A DNA stretch of 64,000 nt, taken from NCBI RefSeq assembly GCF_902497995.1, contig NZ_CABVII010000010.1, forward strand, positions 124,001 through 188,000, given 5' to 3'. Source of the stretch: Pseudomonas fluorescens. Lineage in GTDB: Bacteria > Pseudomonadota > Gammaproteobacteria > Pseudomonadales > Pseudomonadaceae. A model generated the notes under the pieces. It made no database searches, had not been told where the DNA came from, and saw only the letters and a program-made list of their open reading frames with translations. Position numbers and translations under genes: made by a program. This document shows, piece after piece, positions 8,375 to 17,625 of the stretch (the first letter of the stretch is position 1; every line of letters starts with the position of its first letter).

Positions 8375-9576
8375 TGCGTGACGTTTATATCTGCGACGCG
8401 ATTCGTACCCCCATCGGCCGTTTCGGTGGTGGCCTGTCGGCGGTTCGCGCCGACGATCTCGCTGCCGTGCCGATCAAGGCGCTGATGGAACGCAACCCGT
8501 CGGTGGACTGGAATGCAGTGGACGAGGTATTCCTCGGTTGCGCCAACCAGGCCGGTGAAGACAACCGCAACGTGGCACGCATGGCGTTGCTGCTGGCGGG
8601 CCTGCCGGAAAGCATTCCGGGCGTGACCCTCAACCGCCTCTGCGCCTCGGGCATGGACGCCATTGGCACCGCGTTCCGGGCCATTGCCAGTGGCGAGATG
8701 GAGCTGGCGATTGCCGGTGGCGTCGAGTCGATGTCCCGTGCGCCGTTCGTGATGGGCAAGGCCGATGCGGCGTTCTCGCGCAACATGAAGCTGGAAGACA
8801 CCACCATCGGCTGGCGCTTCATCAACCCGTTGATGAAGGCCCAATACGGCGTGGATGCGATGCCGCAGACCGCCGACAACGTCGCCGACGACTACGAAAT
8901 TTCCCGCGAGGATCAGGACGCTTTCGCACTGCGCAGTCAGCAAAAGACCGCCGCCGCGCAAGCTGTAGGGTTTTTCGCCGAAGAAATCGTCGAAGTACGC
9001 ATTGCCCACAAGAAGGGTGAAACAGTCGTCAGCCAGGACGAGCATCCGCGCGCCGACACCACCCTGGAAACCCTGGCCAGGCTGAAACCGGTCAACGGTC
9101 CCGACAAAACCGTTACTGCAGGCAATGCCTCGGGTGTGAACGACGGTGCGGCCGCGCTGATCCTGGCGTCCGGCGACGCGGTGAAGAAACACGGCCTGAC
9201 GGCGCGCGCCAAGGTATTGGGCATGTCCAGTGCCGGTGTCGCGCCTCGGGTCATGGGCATCGGCCCGGTCCCGGCGGTGCGCAAACTGACCGAACGCCTG
9301 GGCCTGGCTGTCAGCGATTTCGACGTGATCGAACTCAACGAGGCCTTCGCCAGCCAGGGTCTGGCCGTCTTGCGTGAACTGGGGCTGGCGGACGACGCCG
9401 CCCAGGTCAACCCGAACGGTGGCGCCATTGCCCTGGGCCATCCATTGGGCATGAGCGGTGCGCGCCTGGTGCTGACCGCGCTGCATCAGCTGGAAAAGAC
9501 CGGCGGCAAGAAAGGTCTGGCAACCATGTGCGTCGGCGTCGGCCAGGGTCTGGCGTTGGCCATCGAACGCGTCTGA
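8374..9576 (+). CDS. pcaF: 3-oxoadipyl-CoA thiolase
   Basis: Thiolase that cleaves beta-ketoadipyl-CoA with CoA to give succinyl-CoA and acetyl-CoA, the last step of the pathway. The 400-residue protein has the nucleophilic Cys90 in NRLCASGMDA, His356 in ALGHPLGMSGAR and Cys386 in TMCVGVGQG, the complete thiolase active site. The ATG at 8374 overlaps the pcaJ stop (TGATG) and is preceded by GGAG. Length matches the family (about 400). Confidence 0.94.
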   Translation: MRDVYICDAIRTPIGRFGGGLSAVRADDLAAVPIKALMERNPSVDWNAVDEVFLGCANQAGEDNRNVARMALLLAGLPESIPGVTLNRLCASGMDAIGTAFRAIASGEMELAIAGGVESMSRAPFVMGKADAAFSRNMKLEDTTIGWRFINPLMKAQYGVDAMPQTADNVADDYEISREDQDAFALRSQQKTAAAQAVGFFAEEIVEVRIAHKKGETVVSQDEHPRADTTLETLARLKPVNGPDKTVTAGNASGVNDGAAALILASGDAVKKHGLTARAKVLGMSSAGVAPRVMGIGPVPAVRKLTERLGLAVSDFDVIELNEAFASQGLAVLRELGLADDAAQVNPNGGAIALGHPLGMSGARLVLTALHQLEKTGGKKGLATMCVGVGQGLALAIERV

Positions 9577-9613
9577 CACGTCGCCTGGACTAATAAGAAC
9601 TGAGGAATGCTCC

Positions 9614-10318
9614 ATGACTGACAAGCCTGGTTACCGTCGCCCGCAGGCGGGCACTCAGCCGGACTACCTGCACCCGGCCTATCAATCCACCAACCGTCGC
9701 TCGCCGTCCAAGCCGTTGGTGTTTTTGCCTCACTCGCTGTCGGAAATTACCGGTCCGACGGTGGGCGCCGAGCGCATCAACGAGAAGGACAACGACCTGA
9801 CCGCTCAGCACCAGGGCGAACCGCTGGGCGAGCGGATCATCATCCACGGCCGGGTGCTGGATGAAGACGGCTTGCCGGTGCCGGGGATTCTGGTGGAGAT
9901 CTGGCAGGCCAACGCCGCCGGTCGCTACAACCATGATCGCGACCTGCACGATGCACCGCTGGACCCGAACTTCACCGGTACCGGCCGCACCGTGACCGAC
10001 GCCGATGGCTGGTACCAGTTCCAGACCATCAAGCCCGGCGCCTATCCGTGGGGCAACCACCACAATGCCTGGCGTCCGGCGCACATCCACTTTTCGCTGT
10101 TCGGGCCGAGCATCCTGACGCGGCTGGTCACCCAGATGTATTTTCCCGGTGACCCGTTGCTGGCCTATGACCCGATCTACAACTGCGTACCGGATACGAG
10201 CGCCAAAGAGCGCCTGATCGCCAGTTTCGACCTGGAAAAAACCATCCCTTCCTACGCCCTCGGTTATCGCTGGGACATCGTCCTGCGCGGCCGCGAAGCC
10301 ACGCCGATGGAGAAATAA
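9614..10318 (+). CDS. pcaH: protocatechuate 3,4-dioxygenase beta subunit
   Basis: The iron-carrying subunit of the intradiol dioxygenase that opens protocatechuate to beta-carboxy-cis,cis-muconate. The 234-residue protein has the four Fe(III) ligands expected from P. putida: Tyr105 (AGRYNH), Tyr144 (PGAYPW), His157 and His159 (RPAHIHFS). GAGG lies upstream of the ATG. The gene follows pcaF by 37 bp with no promoter seen between, so it is likely in the same transcript, and pcaG starts one base after its stop codon. Confidence 0.95.
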   Translation: MTDKPGYRRPQAGTQPDYLHPAYQSTNRRSPSKPLVFLPHSLSEITGPTVGAERINEKDNDLTAQHQGEPLGERIIIHGRVLDEDGLPVPGILVEIWQANAAGRYNHDRDLHDAPLDPNFTGTGRTVTDADGWYQFQTIKPGAYPWGNHHNAWRPAHIHFSLFGPSILTRLVTQMYFPGDPLLAYDPIYNCVPDTSAKERLIASFDLEKTIPSYALGYRWDIVLRGREATPMEK

Positions 10319-10319
10319 G

Positions 10320-10886
10320 ATGACGCTGAACGCGACCACGTCCCACACCGTCGGACCCTACTACCATATTGGCCTGACCTGGCTGAACCGCGAAGACCTC
10401 ACCGTCGAACAGACCCTCGGCGAGCGCGTGGCGATCACCGGGCAGGTCATCGATGGCAACGGCGATGTCGTCAACGACGCCATGCTGGAAGTCTGGCAAG
10501 CCAACGCCGCCGGCAAGTACGACCATCCCGAAGACGATCAGGACAAGCCCCTGGACCCGAACTTCGAAGGCTTCGGCCGGGTGCCGGTGGATGCGCAAGG
10601 GCGGTTCCGCTTCACCACGATCAAGCCGGGGACGGTGCAAGGCCTCAAAGGCACGACCCAGGCACCGCACCTGGTGGTACTGGTGTTCGCCCGTGGTCTG
10701 GTCAAGCACTTGCTGACGCGGATTTACTTTGATGGCGAGCCGGCCAATGTGGCTGATCCGCTGCTGGAATGCGTGCCTGCCGAGCGCCGCGAGACCTTGC
10801 TGGCGAAGCAGGATGCTGCGGGTGTTTATCAGTGGAATGTGATTTTGCAGGGGACTGATGCGGAGACGGTGTTCTTCGATTATTGA
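10320..10886 (+). CDS. pcaG: protocatechuate 3,4-dioxygenase alpha subunit
   Basis: Structural partner of PcaH in the alpha-beta dioxygenase. The 188-residue protein has the same intradiol dioxygenase fold (DGNGDVVNDAMLEVWQANAAG, then PLDPNFEGFGRVPVD) but lacks the tyrosine and histidine iron ligands, as alpha subunits do. ATG one base after the pcaH TAA implies coupled translation. A REPIN follows directly, a place where such elements often sit after a transcription unit. Confidence 0.94.
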   Translation: MTLNATTSHTVGPYYHIGLTWLNREDLTVEQTLGERVAITGQVIDGNGDVVNDAMLEVWQANAAGKYDHPEDDQDKPLDPNFEGFGRVPVDAQGRFRFTTIKPGTVQGLKGTTQAPHLVVLVFARGLVKHLLTRIYFDGEPANVADPLLECVPAERRETLLAKQDAAGVYQWNVILQGTDAETVFFDY

Positions 10887-10904
10887 GAAAACACCACCGC
10901 ACAC

Positions 10905-10998
10905 CTGTGGGAGCGGGCTTGCTCGCGAAAGCGGCGTGTCAGTCGACATCAAAGTTGCCTGACACGCCGCCTTCGCGAGCAAGCCCGCTCCCACAGGG
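10905..10998. repeat. REPIN between pcaG and the transporter gene
   Basis: CTGTGGGAGCGGGCTTGCTC and its reverse complement stand at either end; the inner part holds GTGTCAG...CTGACAC, making a long cruciform. It may mark the end of the pcaIJFHG transcript. Confidence 0.9.
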
Positions 10999-11075
10999 GG
11001 TTGCCAATGCCTCTGTGGAACGGGACTGTTGCAAATTGTGTCTAGACTCTCACAGTCCCCAAAGAGTGAATACCC

Positions 11076-12380
11076 ATGACTACCCCCACCGCTATTCCAG
11101 CGCACTACACCGGTGAAGAGCGCAGCAAACGGATCTTTGCGATTGTCGGCGCCTCGTCGGGCAATCTGGTCGAATGGTTCGACTTCTACGTCTATGCCTT
11201 TTGTGCAATCTATTTCGCGCCAGCGTTCTTTCCTTCCGACAACCCCACGGTACAGCTGGTCAACACGGCTGGCGTATTCGCCGCCGGGTTCTTGATGCGG
11301 CCTATTGGTGGCTGGATTTTCGGACGGGTCGCGGACAAGCACGGGCGCAAGAATTCGATGTTGATCTCGATTCTGATGATGTGCTTCGGTTCGTTGCTCA
11401 TCGCTTGCCTGCCGACCTATGAGGACATCGGTGTCTGGGCGCCGATCATGCTGCTGTTCGCCCGCTTGCTGCAGGGCTTGTCCGTGGGCGGCGAGTACGG
11501 CACCACCGCGACCTACATGAGCGAAGTCGCCCTCAGGGGCCAGCGCGGTTTTTTCGCCTCGTTCCAGTACGTAACGCTGATCGGCGGGCAGTTGCTGGCC
11601 GTGTCGCTGGTGGTGGTCCTGCAACAGTTTCTCACCGAAGACGACCTGCGCGCCTACGGCTGGCGGATCCCGTTTGTGGTCGGTGCGGCGGCGGCAGTGA
11701 TTTCGCTGTTCCTGCGTCGCTCGCTCAAGGAAACCACCAGCAAGGAAATGCGCGACAACAAGGACGCCGGCAGCATCCGTGCACTGTTCCGCGACCACAA
11801 GGCCGCGTTCATTACCGTGCTGGGTTACACCGCCGGCGGCTCGCTGATTTTCTACACCTTCACCACCTATATGCAGAAATATCTGGTGAATACCGCCGGT
11901 ATGCACGCCAAGACGGCCAGTTACATCATGACCGGCGCGCTGTTCCTGTATATGTGCATGCAGCCGTTTTTCGGCATGCTCGCGGACAAGATCGGTCGTC
12001 GTAAGTCGATGCTCTGGTTCGGCGCCCTCGGTACCTTGTGCACCGTGCCGATCCTGCTGAGCCTGAAAAGCAACACCAGTCCGTTCCTGGCCTTTGTGCT
12101 GATTACCCTGGCGCTGGCGATCGTCAGTTTCTATACCTCCATCAGCGGCCTGGTGAAAGCCGAGATGTTCCCGCCGCAAGTGCGGGCATTGGGTGTCGGC
12201 CTGGCGTATGCGGTGGCGAATGCGATTTTTGGCGGTTCGGCGGAGTATGTGGCCTTGAGCCTCAAGGCCGTGGGCATGGAAAACTCCTTTTACTGGTACG
12301 TGACGGTGATGATGGCGATTGCATTCCTGTTCAGCCTGCGCCTGCCCAAGCAGCCGAAATATTTGGAACACGATCTTTGA
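11076..12380 (+). CDS. MFS transporter of the metabolite:H+ symporter type, probable dicarboxylate/aromatic acid uptake (PcaT-like)
   Basis: A 12-span inner-membrane symporter of 434 residues. It opens with the MHS signature [21 protein letters not shown] and has [10 protein letters not shown] (the MFS motif A) near residue 87 and a second copy [10 protein letters not shown] near residue 305. Similarity is to the KgtP/PcaT branch. Its place between pcaG and pcaB argues for uptake of beta-ketoadipate, protocatechuate or a related acid. The exact substrate cannot be read from sequence. Confidence 0.82.
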   Translation: MTTPTAIPAHYTGEERSKRIFAIVGASSGNLVEWFDFYVYAFCAIYFAPAFFPSDNPTVQLVNTAGVFAAGFLMRPIGGWIFGRVADKHGRKNSMLISILMMCFGSLLIACLPTYEDIGVWAPIMLLFARLLQGLSVGGEYGTTATYMSEVALRGQRGFFASFQYVTLIGGQLLAVSLVVVLQQFLTEDDLRAYGWRIPFVVGAAAAVISLFLRRSLKETTSKEMRDNKDAGSIRALFRDHKAAFITVLGYTAGGSLIFYTFTTYMQKYLVNTAGMHAKTASYIMTGALFLYMCMQPFFGMLADKIGRRKSMLWFGALGTLCTVPILLSLKSNTSPFLAFVLITLALAIVSFYTSISGLVKAEMFPPQVRALGVGLAYAVANAIFGGSAEYVALSLKAVGMENSFYWYVTVMMAIAFLFSLRLPKQPKYLEHDL

Positions 12381-12425
12381 TCTTTACCCGTGGGCCTGAC
12401 CGGCCCACTCCTTCAGGGACTGTTT

Positions 12426-13790
12426 ATGAACCAGCGACCGGGCAATCAATTGTTCGATGCCTATTTCACTGCCCGCGATATGCGTGAAGTGTTCTGCGAT
12501 CAGGGCCGGGTCCAGGCCATGCTCGATTTCGAGGCGGCACTGGCCCGGGCCGAGGCGCGGGTCGGGTTGATTCCGCCGAGCGCCGTCGCGCCGATCGAAG
12601 CGGCGTGTCGGGCGGAGCATTACGATTTCATCGCCCTCGGTGAGGCGATTGCCACGGCGGGCAATTCGGCGATACCGCTGGTCAAGGCGCTGGGCAAGCA
12701 GATCGCGAAGACCGATGCCGATGCCGAGCGCTATGTGCATCTGGGCGCGACCAGTCAGGACGTGATGGACTGCGGCCTGGTGCTGCAACTGCGCCGCGCG
12801 CTGACCTTGATTGAAGGCGATCTGGCGCAATTGGGGGAAACCCTCGCGACCCAGGCCGTGCGTTACGTTGCAACGCCGCTGGCCGGGCGCACCTGGTTGC
12901 AACATGCCACGCCGGTCACCCTCGGCATGAAGATCGCCGGTTGGCTCGGCGCCGTGACCCGCAGCCGCCAGCGCCTGCAACAACTCAAGCCTCGACTGCT
13001 GGTGCTGCAATTCGGCGGCGCCTCGGGGACGCTTGCGGCGCTCGGCGAACAGGCGATGCCGATTGCCGAAGCGCTGGCAGCAGAACTGCAACTGACCTTG
13101 CCCGAACAACCCTGGCACACCCAGCGCGATCGCCTGGTGGAATTCGCCTCGGTGCTGGGTTTGATCGCCGGCAGCCTCGGCAAATTCGGGCGCGACATCA
13201 GCCTGTTGATGCAGACCGAAGCCGCCGAAGTCTTCGAACCGTCGGCGCCGGGCAAGGGCGGTTCCTCGACCATGCCGCACAAACGCAACCCGGTGGGCGC
13301 AGCGGTGCTGATCGGTGCCGCGACCCGGGTGCCGGGTCTGCTGTCGACACTGTTCAGCGCCATGCCTCAGGAACACGAGCGCAGCCTGGGTCTGTGGCAT
13401 GCCGAGTGGGAAACCCTGCCGGAGATTTGCTGCCTGGTATCCGGTGCGTTGCAGCAGGCGCTGTTGCTGGCCGATGGGCTGGAAGTGGATGCCGATCGCA
13501 TGGCCCGCAACCTCGACCTGACCCAGGGCCTGGTGCTGGCCGAAGCGGTGAGCATCGTCCTCGCCCAACGGGTTGGCCGCGACACCGCCCATCATCTGCT
13601 CGAGCAATGCTGCAAGCGTGCCGTGGCGGAACAACGTCATCTGCGCGCGGTACTTGGCGACGAACCGCAAGTGACCGCCGAGCTGTCTGCTGCTGAACTC
13701 GATCGTCTGCTGGACCCCGCCCATTACCTCGGTCAGGCCCATATCTGGGTCGAGCGAGCGGTGGCTGAACATTCTGCATTGACTGCCTGA
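12426..13790 (+). CDS. pcaB: 3-carboxy-cis,cis-muconate cycloisomerase
   Basis: Converts beta-carboxy-cis,cis-muconate to gamma-carboxymuconolactone. The 454-residue protein belongs to the fumarase/aspartase superfamily; the signature loop GKGGSSTMPHKRNP is at residues 276-289, and HLGATSQDVMD near residue 105 forms part of the active site. The ATG at 12426 is used because a purine-rich AGGGA lies upstream; the frame's earlier codons overlap the intergenic stretch. pcaD follows after 11 bp. Confidence 0.94.
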   Translation: MNQRPGNQLFDAYFTARDMREVFCDQGRVQAMLDFEAALARAEARVGLIPPSAVAPIEAACRAEHYDFIALGEAIATAGNSAIPLVKALGKQIAKTDADAERYVHLGATSQDVMDCGLVLQLRRALTLIEGDLAQLGETLATQAVRYVATPLAGRTWLQHATPVTLGMKIAGWLGAVTRSRQRLQQLKPRLLVLQFGGASGTLAALGEQAMPIAEALAAELQLTLPEQPWHTQRDRLVEFASVLGLIAGSLGKFGRDISLLMQTEAAEVFEPSAPGKGGSSTMPHKRNPVGAAVLIGAATRVPGLLSTLFSAMPQEHERSLGLWHAEWETLPEICCLVSGALQQALLLADGLEVDADRMARNLDLTQGLVLAEAVSIVLAQRVGRDTAHHLLEQCCKRAVAEQRHLRAVLGDEPQVTAELSAAELDRLLDPAHYLGQAHIWVERAVAEHSALTA

Positions 13791-13801
13791 AGGAGACTGC
13801 C

Positions 13802-14593
13802 GTGGCATTCGTACAACTCGCCGAGGGCGAACTGAATTACCAACTCGATGGCCCGGCCGATGCGCCGGTGCTGGTGCTGTCCAACTCGTTGGGCACCGAC
13901 CTGCATATGTGGGACGCGCAGATTGCGGCGTTCACCGAACAGTTCCGGGTGCTGCGTTTCGATACCCGTGGGCACGGCCAGTCGCTGGTCACGCCAGGGC
14001 CCTACAGCATCGAGCAACTGGGTCATGACGTGCTGGCACTGCTGGACGCCTTGCACATCGAGCGCGCGCATTTTTGCGGCCTGTCCATGGGCGGCTTGAT
14101 CGGCCAGTGGTTGGGGATCAACGCCGGCCAGCGCCTGCACAAATTGGTGGTGTGCAATACCGCGGCGAAAATCGGCGACCCGTCGGTGTGGAACCCACGG
14201 ATCGAAACCGTGCTGCGTGACGGTGCGGCGGCGATGGTCGCGCTGCGCGATGCGTCGATTGCACGCTGGTTCACCGCGGATTTCTCCGAAGCCAATCCCG
14301 AAGCGGCGAAGAAGATCACGGACATGCTCGCGGCCACCTCGCCTGAAGGTTATGCAGCCAATTGCGCCGCCGTGCGCGATGCCGATTTCCGTGATCAGCT
14401 GTCTTCGATCAAGGTGCCGTTGCTGGTGATAGCCGGCACCGAAGATGCGGTCACGCCGCCGTCGGGCGGGCATTTCATTCAGGAGCATGTGCCGGGCGCC
14501 GAGTACGCCGAGTTCTACGCCGCGCATTTGTCCAACGTCCAGGCTGGCGCTGCGTTCAGCGAGCGGGTACTGGCGTTCTTGTCAGCTGATTGA
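13802..14593 (+). CDS. pcaD: 3-oxoadipate enol-lactonase
   Basis: Alpha/beta hydrolase that opens beta-ketoadipate enol-lactone. The 263-residue protein has the nucleophile elbow CGLSMGG with Ser95, an acid in the IAGTEDAVTPP segment near residue 212, and a C-terminal histidine in YAAHLSNVQ near residue 243. The start is a GTG preceded by AAGGAG. It is tightly packed between pcaB and pcaC. Confidence 0.94.
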   Translation: MAFVQLAEGELNYQLDGPADAPVLVLSNSLGTDLHMWDAQIAAFTEQFRVLRFDTRGHGQSLVTPGPYSIEQLGHDVLALLDALHIERAHFCGLSMGGLIGQWLGINAGQRLHKLVVCNTAAKIGDPSVWNPRIETVLRDGAAAMVALRDASIARWFTADFSEANPEAAKKITDMLAATSPEGYAANCAAVRDADFRDQLSSIKVPLLVIAGTEDAVTPPSGGHFIQEHVPGAEYAEFYAAHLSNVQAGAAFSERVLAFLSAD

Positions 14594-14603
14594 GGGGATG
14601 GTT

Positions 14604-14996
14604 GTGGACGAAAAACAACGTTACGACGAGGGCATGAACGTCCGTCGCGCGGTACTCGGCGACGCACACGTCGACCGTAGCTTGACCACCCTGACCGAGT
14701 TCAACTCGGAGTTCCAGGAGATGATTACCCGCCATGCCTGGGGCGATATCTGGACCCGGCCGGGCCTGCCGCGCCACACCCGCAGCCTGATCACCATCGC
14801 CATGCTGATCGGCATGAACCGCGAGGGTGAACTCAAACTGCACCTGCGCGCCGCCGCGAACAACGGTGTAACCCGCGGCGAAATCAAGGAAGTGATCATG
14901 CAGAGTGCGATTTACTGCGGTATCCCGGCGGCCAACGCCACCTTCCACCTGGCGGAATCGGTGTGGGACGAGTTGGGGGTTGAGTCGCGGGATTAA
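14604..14996 (+). CDS. pcaC: 4-carboxymuconolactone decarboxylase
   Basis: Decarboxylates gamma-carboxymuconolactone to the enol-lactone used by PcaD. The 130-residue protein contains the CMD/AhpD-like core ending AAANNGVTRGEIKEVIMQSAIYCGIPAA. A GTG at 14604 is preferred to an ATG at 14598: GAGGGG is 6 bases before the GTG but touches the ATG, and the resulting N-terminus (DEKQRYDEGM) matches P. putida PcaC as I recall. Last gene of the pca run; a long inverted repeat follows 24 bp later. Confidence 0.93.
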   Translation: MDEKQRYDEGMNVRRAVLGDAHVDRSLTTLTEFNSEFQEMITRHAWGDIWTRPGLPRHTRSLITIAMLIGMNREGELKLHLRAAANNGVTRGEIKEVIMQSAIYCGIPAANATFHLAESVWDELGVESRD

Positions 14997-15020
14997 CCCG
15001 GAAATTTGCATGACTGGAAC

Positions 15021-15069
15021 TTACACTTTCGCGCTTTGATTTAAACAGGAAATAGGCGCGAAAGTGTAA
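15021..15069. repeat. perfect 14-bp inverted repeat after pcaC
   Basis: TTACACTTTCGCGC and GCGCGAAAGTGTAA are exact complements separated by 21 bp. It may be the terminator of the pca operon, but neither strand has a T-run right after the stem and the loop is long. The alternative is an operator for a dimeric or tetrameric regulator acting on the following gene. Confidence 0.6.
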
Positions 15070-15223
15070 AATCAGATGTTTATTTATTTCCAATTCTGTC
15101 CTACTTGATACTCATGAAATTGGTTGTAACTAGTTGTCAGGTATTAGGGGTTGTCGGTGCCGTTTTTTTTTGAAAAGCTTTCCTCTGCATTAACTTTATG
15201 GTTTGGCGGAAGGAAAATTGAGA

Positions 15224-15718
15224 ATGCTGAAGAAAGGATGTCTGTTTGTTTTTCTGGCGTCTGTTTCATTGACCGGCCATGCAGCCACCCCTGCGGCGGA
15301 TCCCTTGCACATAGCCGGTGATTATAAATGCACCGGTTACGACAGCTATGATGGTCATTTCAAAGGTGACTTGAACGTCAAGCTCGACAAGGAAGCCAGT
15401 CACTTCGACCATGGGTTTGGTGCCTATACATTCACCCTTCGGGTGGACCTCCAAGGTGGCGTAGGCGCTACGTACACCGGTATGGCGGCGGCACAGGGCA
15501 ACCAGTTGGGCATGTACTTTGCCAATGACAGCGCGGCCTCACCGACCGATCGCGGAATCGGCCAGGCCTCCATTACCCATGACCAGGATGCCGAAGGCAA
15601 GTACACCACCACGCTGCACAAATCTTATTATCTCCCCGGCTATATGCGCGATGCGAAAAATGGACAAGGGGCAGGCAGGGGGACGGAAGTGTGTGTAAAA
15701 ACAGTCGCGGTTAAATAG
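15224..15718 (+). CDS. secreted protein of unknown function, 164 residues
   Basis: The product starts with a typical Sec signal peptide (MLKKGCLFVFLASVSLTGHA, cleavage after GHA or HAA) leaving about 140 residues. The mature part has two cysteines (KCTGYDSYDG near the start, VCVKTV near the end) that may form one disulfide, and alternating segments suggesting a beta-rich fold. The ATG at 15224 is chosen for the preceding GGAAGGAAAA. The upstream DNA is AT rich with a T8 tract. No family recognised; expected in the periplasm. Confidence 0.65.
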   Translation: MLKKGCLFVFLASVSLTGHAATPAADPLHIAGDYKCTGYDSYDGHFKGDLNVKLDKEASHFDHGFGAYTFTLRVDLQGGVGATYTGMAAAQGNQLGMYFANDSAASPTDRGIGQASITHDQDAEGKYTTTLHKSYYLPGYMRDAKNGQGAGRGTEVCVKTVAVK

Positions 15719-15732
15719 CCCGGAATAATATT

Positions 15733-15880
15733 CTGTAGGAGCAACCCAGCTCGCAATTGACTCAAGAGCGCCGCCCCTTGTAGGAGCGAGCTTGCTCGCG
15801 ATGGATTCAAGAGCGCCGCGATGAACCAGCAAACCCGCGTTATCGTTAACGACCATCGCGAGCAAGCTCGCTCCTACAGT
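15733..15880. repeat. REP cluster with an internal duplication
   Basis: A REPIN spans 15779-15880 (TGTAGGAGCGAGCTTGCTCG and its complement). A decayed copy at 15733-15757 precedes it, and the segment CTCAAGAGCGCCGC / TTCAAGAGCGCCGC occurs twice, showing local duplication of one REP arm with its flank. Confidence 0.8.
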
Positions 15881-15930
15881 TAATTGAACAGCCATTACAC
15901 CCGTCGGTGTTTTTTTATCAAGGCTTGTTG

Positions 15931-17190
15931 TTACAAAAGATTGATCGGATAGCTGACGATCAATCGATTCTCGTCGAACTCGTTATTGCTGAAGTCCCTG
16001 CGAATGGTCGAGTTGCGCCATTTGACGTTCAGGTCCTTGAACGTACCGCTTTGTACGGTGTAGGCCAGTTCCGATTCGCGACCCCATTCCTTGCCATCGG
16101 TAATAGTGCCGGTATGCACGTTGTCACCACTGATGTAGCGGTTCATCAGGGTCAGGCCTGGCACGCCAAGCGCGACGAAGTTGTAGTCGTGGCGCAGCTG
16201 CCAGGATTTCTCCTTGGCGTTGTCATAGCTGGCGTTATAGCTGTCGTTGGCCAGGGTGCCGCCGCTGGTACCGTTGACCCGCATCCAGGCATTGTCGCCG
16301 GTCAACTTTTGCAGGCCGACGTAGAAGGTGTGGCCGCCGTACTTGGCGGAGAACAGGCCTGACCAGGTCTTGTTGTCCAGCTCGCCGGCCCGGGCACTGC
16401 CGTCATCCTTGCCGTAGAAGAAGCCGAGGTTGGCGCCCAGGGTCCAGTCGCCGATGGGCTGGCTATGGGTCAAATTCAGGTATTGCTGGCTGTAGATGTC
16501 CTTGAGTTCGGCGTTCCACAGGCCGACCTGGGTGCGCTTGTCGTTGAACAGGTATTCGCCGCCCTGGAAGTTGAAACGGTCGGAGGTGAATGCAGCCTGA
16601 CCGGTCATCGACAGGTCGTTCATGCTGCTGTCGTCCCGTGGGCTGTTGGCGCGGAACTGGCCGCCGTAGAGGGTCAGGCCCGCGATTTCTTTTGAAGTGA
16701 TCTGGCCGCCACGGAAGGTTTGCGGCAGGGAGCGCCCGTCGTCCGATCGCAGGATCGGCAGCACCGGCATCCATTCGCCGACCTTCACTTCGGTCTGCGA
16801 CAGTTTGGCCTTGAACGCCACGTTGGTGCGACCGAAATGGTCCGCAGGACGACCGTCATGGTCCAGCGGTAGCAACTGCGTGCCACCGGTGCCTTTGCCG
16901 CCGTCGAGTTTTACCGAGTACAACCCCAGCACATCCATACCGAACCCGACCGTGCCCTGGGTAAACCCGGACTTCGCGTCGAGGATGAAGCTTTGCGTCC
17001 ACTCTTCAGCCTTGCCCTGGGCACGGGTCGGGTTGGTGAAGTTGCGGTTGATGTAGAAGTTGCGCAGGTTCAGGTTGACCTTGGCCCCTTCGACGAAGCC
17101 AGACTCCTCGGCCGCGGCGGGCAGAGCCGCACCGGTCAGCGCGATGGCGATCAGGCTGGGGAAAAAATACTGCGCGGTGGAAGGCGTCAT
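15931..17190 (-). CDS. OprD-family outer-membrane porin
   Basis: OprD-type porins are 18-strand monomeric channels for small carboxylates or basic amino acids. The 419-residue product has a signal peptide ending ALPAAAEE, then the family start GFVEGAKVNLNLRNFYINRNF, and a final strand ending in hydrophobic residues (LIVSYPINLL). An internal segment GEWMPVLPILRSDDGRSLPQTFRG is typical. It faces the pca cluster tail to tail, and a PcaR-type box identical to the one at pcaR lies about 210 bp upstream, so it probably carries protocatechuate-like acids. Confidence 0.88.
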   Translation of the reverse strand: MTPSTAQYFFPSLIAIALTGAALPAAAEESGFVEGAKVNLNLRNFYINRNFTNPTRAQGKAEEWTQSFILDAKSGFTQGTVGFGMDVLGLYSVKLDGGKGTGGTQLLPLDHDGRPADHFGRTNVAFKAKLSQTEVKVGEWMPVLPILRSDDGRSLPQTFRGGQITSKEIAGLTLYGGQFRANSPRDDSSMNDLSMTGQAAFTSDRFNFQGGEYLFNDKRTQVGLWNAELKDIYSQQYLNLTHSQPIGDWTLGANLGFFYGKDDGSARAGELDNKTWSGLFSAKYGGHTFYVGLQKLTGDNAWMRVNGTSGGTLANDSYNASYDNAKEKSWQLRHDYNFVALGVPGLTLMNRYISGDNVHTGTITDGKEWGRESELAYTVQSGTFKDLNVKWRNSTIRRDFSNNEFDENRLIVSYPINLL

Positions 17191-17397
17191 GGGCTCGGGT
17201 CTCTAATTCTTGGGGATGAAGCGTGGCGATGCCACAACCTTTGGGTTGCAGACAAAAGATTCGGATACGCAAACGATGCGGGATCAGCCAGAGAGGGCAG
17301 GGCGCTGGGACATGGTGTCGAACCTGTTGTTATTGGTCTTGTGTGGCAAATGGTGCGGTGAATGTACTAGATGGTTCAATTGGTGAAAACGGATTTT

Positions 17398-17412
17398 GGG
17401 CGATTATCGAAC
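17398..17412 (-). promoter_or_regulatory. PcaR-type box upstream of the porin gene
   Basis: On the minus strand this reads GTTCGATAATCGCCC, identical at all 15 bases to the box in the pcaR promoter at 5391-5405. The embedded GATAAT could be a -10; the matching -35 position (TAACCC) is poor, as expected if an activator is needed. Confidence 0.65.
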
Positions 17413-17447
17413 GGAAGATAGGGCAGGGTTATATGGTGTTTGTGCTG

Positions 17448-17551
17448 GCCTCTTCGCGGGCAAGCCTCGCTCCTACAGGGACCGTGTCGCACACAAACTT
17501 TGTGAAGCCCACCGAATCTGTAGGAGCGAGGCTTGCCCGCGAAGTGGCCAG
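17448..17551. repeat. REPIN
   Basis: CTTCGCGGGCAAGCCTCGCTC followed by CTACAG is mirrored by CTGTAGGAGCGAGGCTTGCC then CGCGAAG. This is the sequence variant with GAGG/CCTC and GGGC, differing from the copies at 2581 and 10905. Confidence 0.9.
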
Positions 17552-17583
17552 GTTGACCAACACAACTTTTCCCGCAGACAACA

Positions 17584-17609
17584 AAAAGCCCACCAAAAGG
17601 TGGGCTTCA
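17584..17609 (-). terminator. terminator of the RND efflux operon
   Basis: On the minus strand AAGCCCACC-TTTT-GGTGGGCTT is followed by TTTTGTT. It stands 17 bp after the stop codon of the outer-membrane component. Confidence 0.9.
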
Positions 17610-17625
17610 AGTTTTCACGGCGCAA

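Noticed and set aside
10128..12371. 747-codon minus-strand frame across pcaG and the transporter gene
   Set aside because: It crosses a REPIN and is antisense to two well-supported genes.
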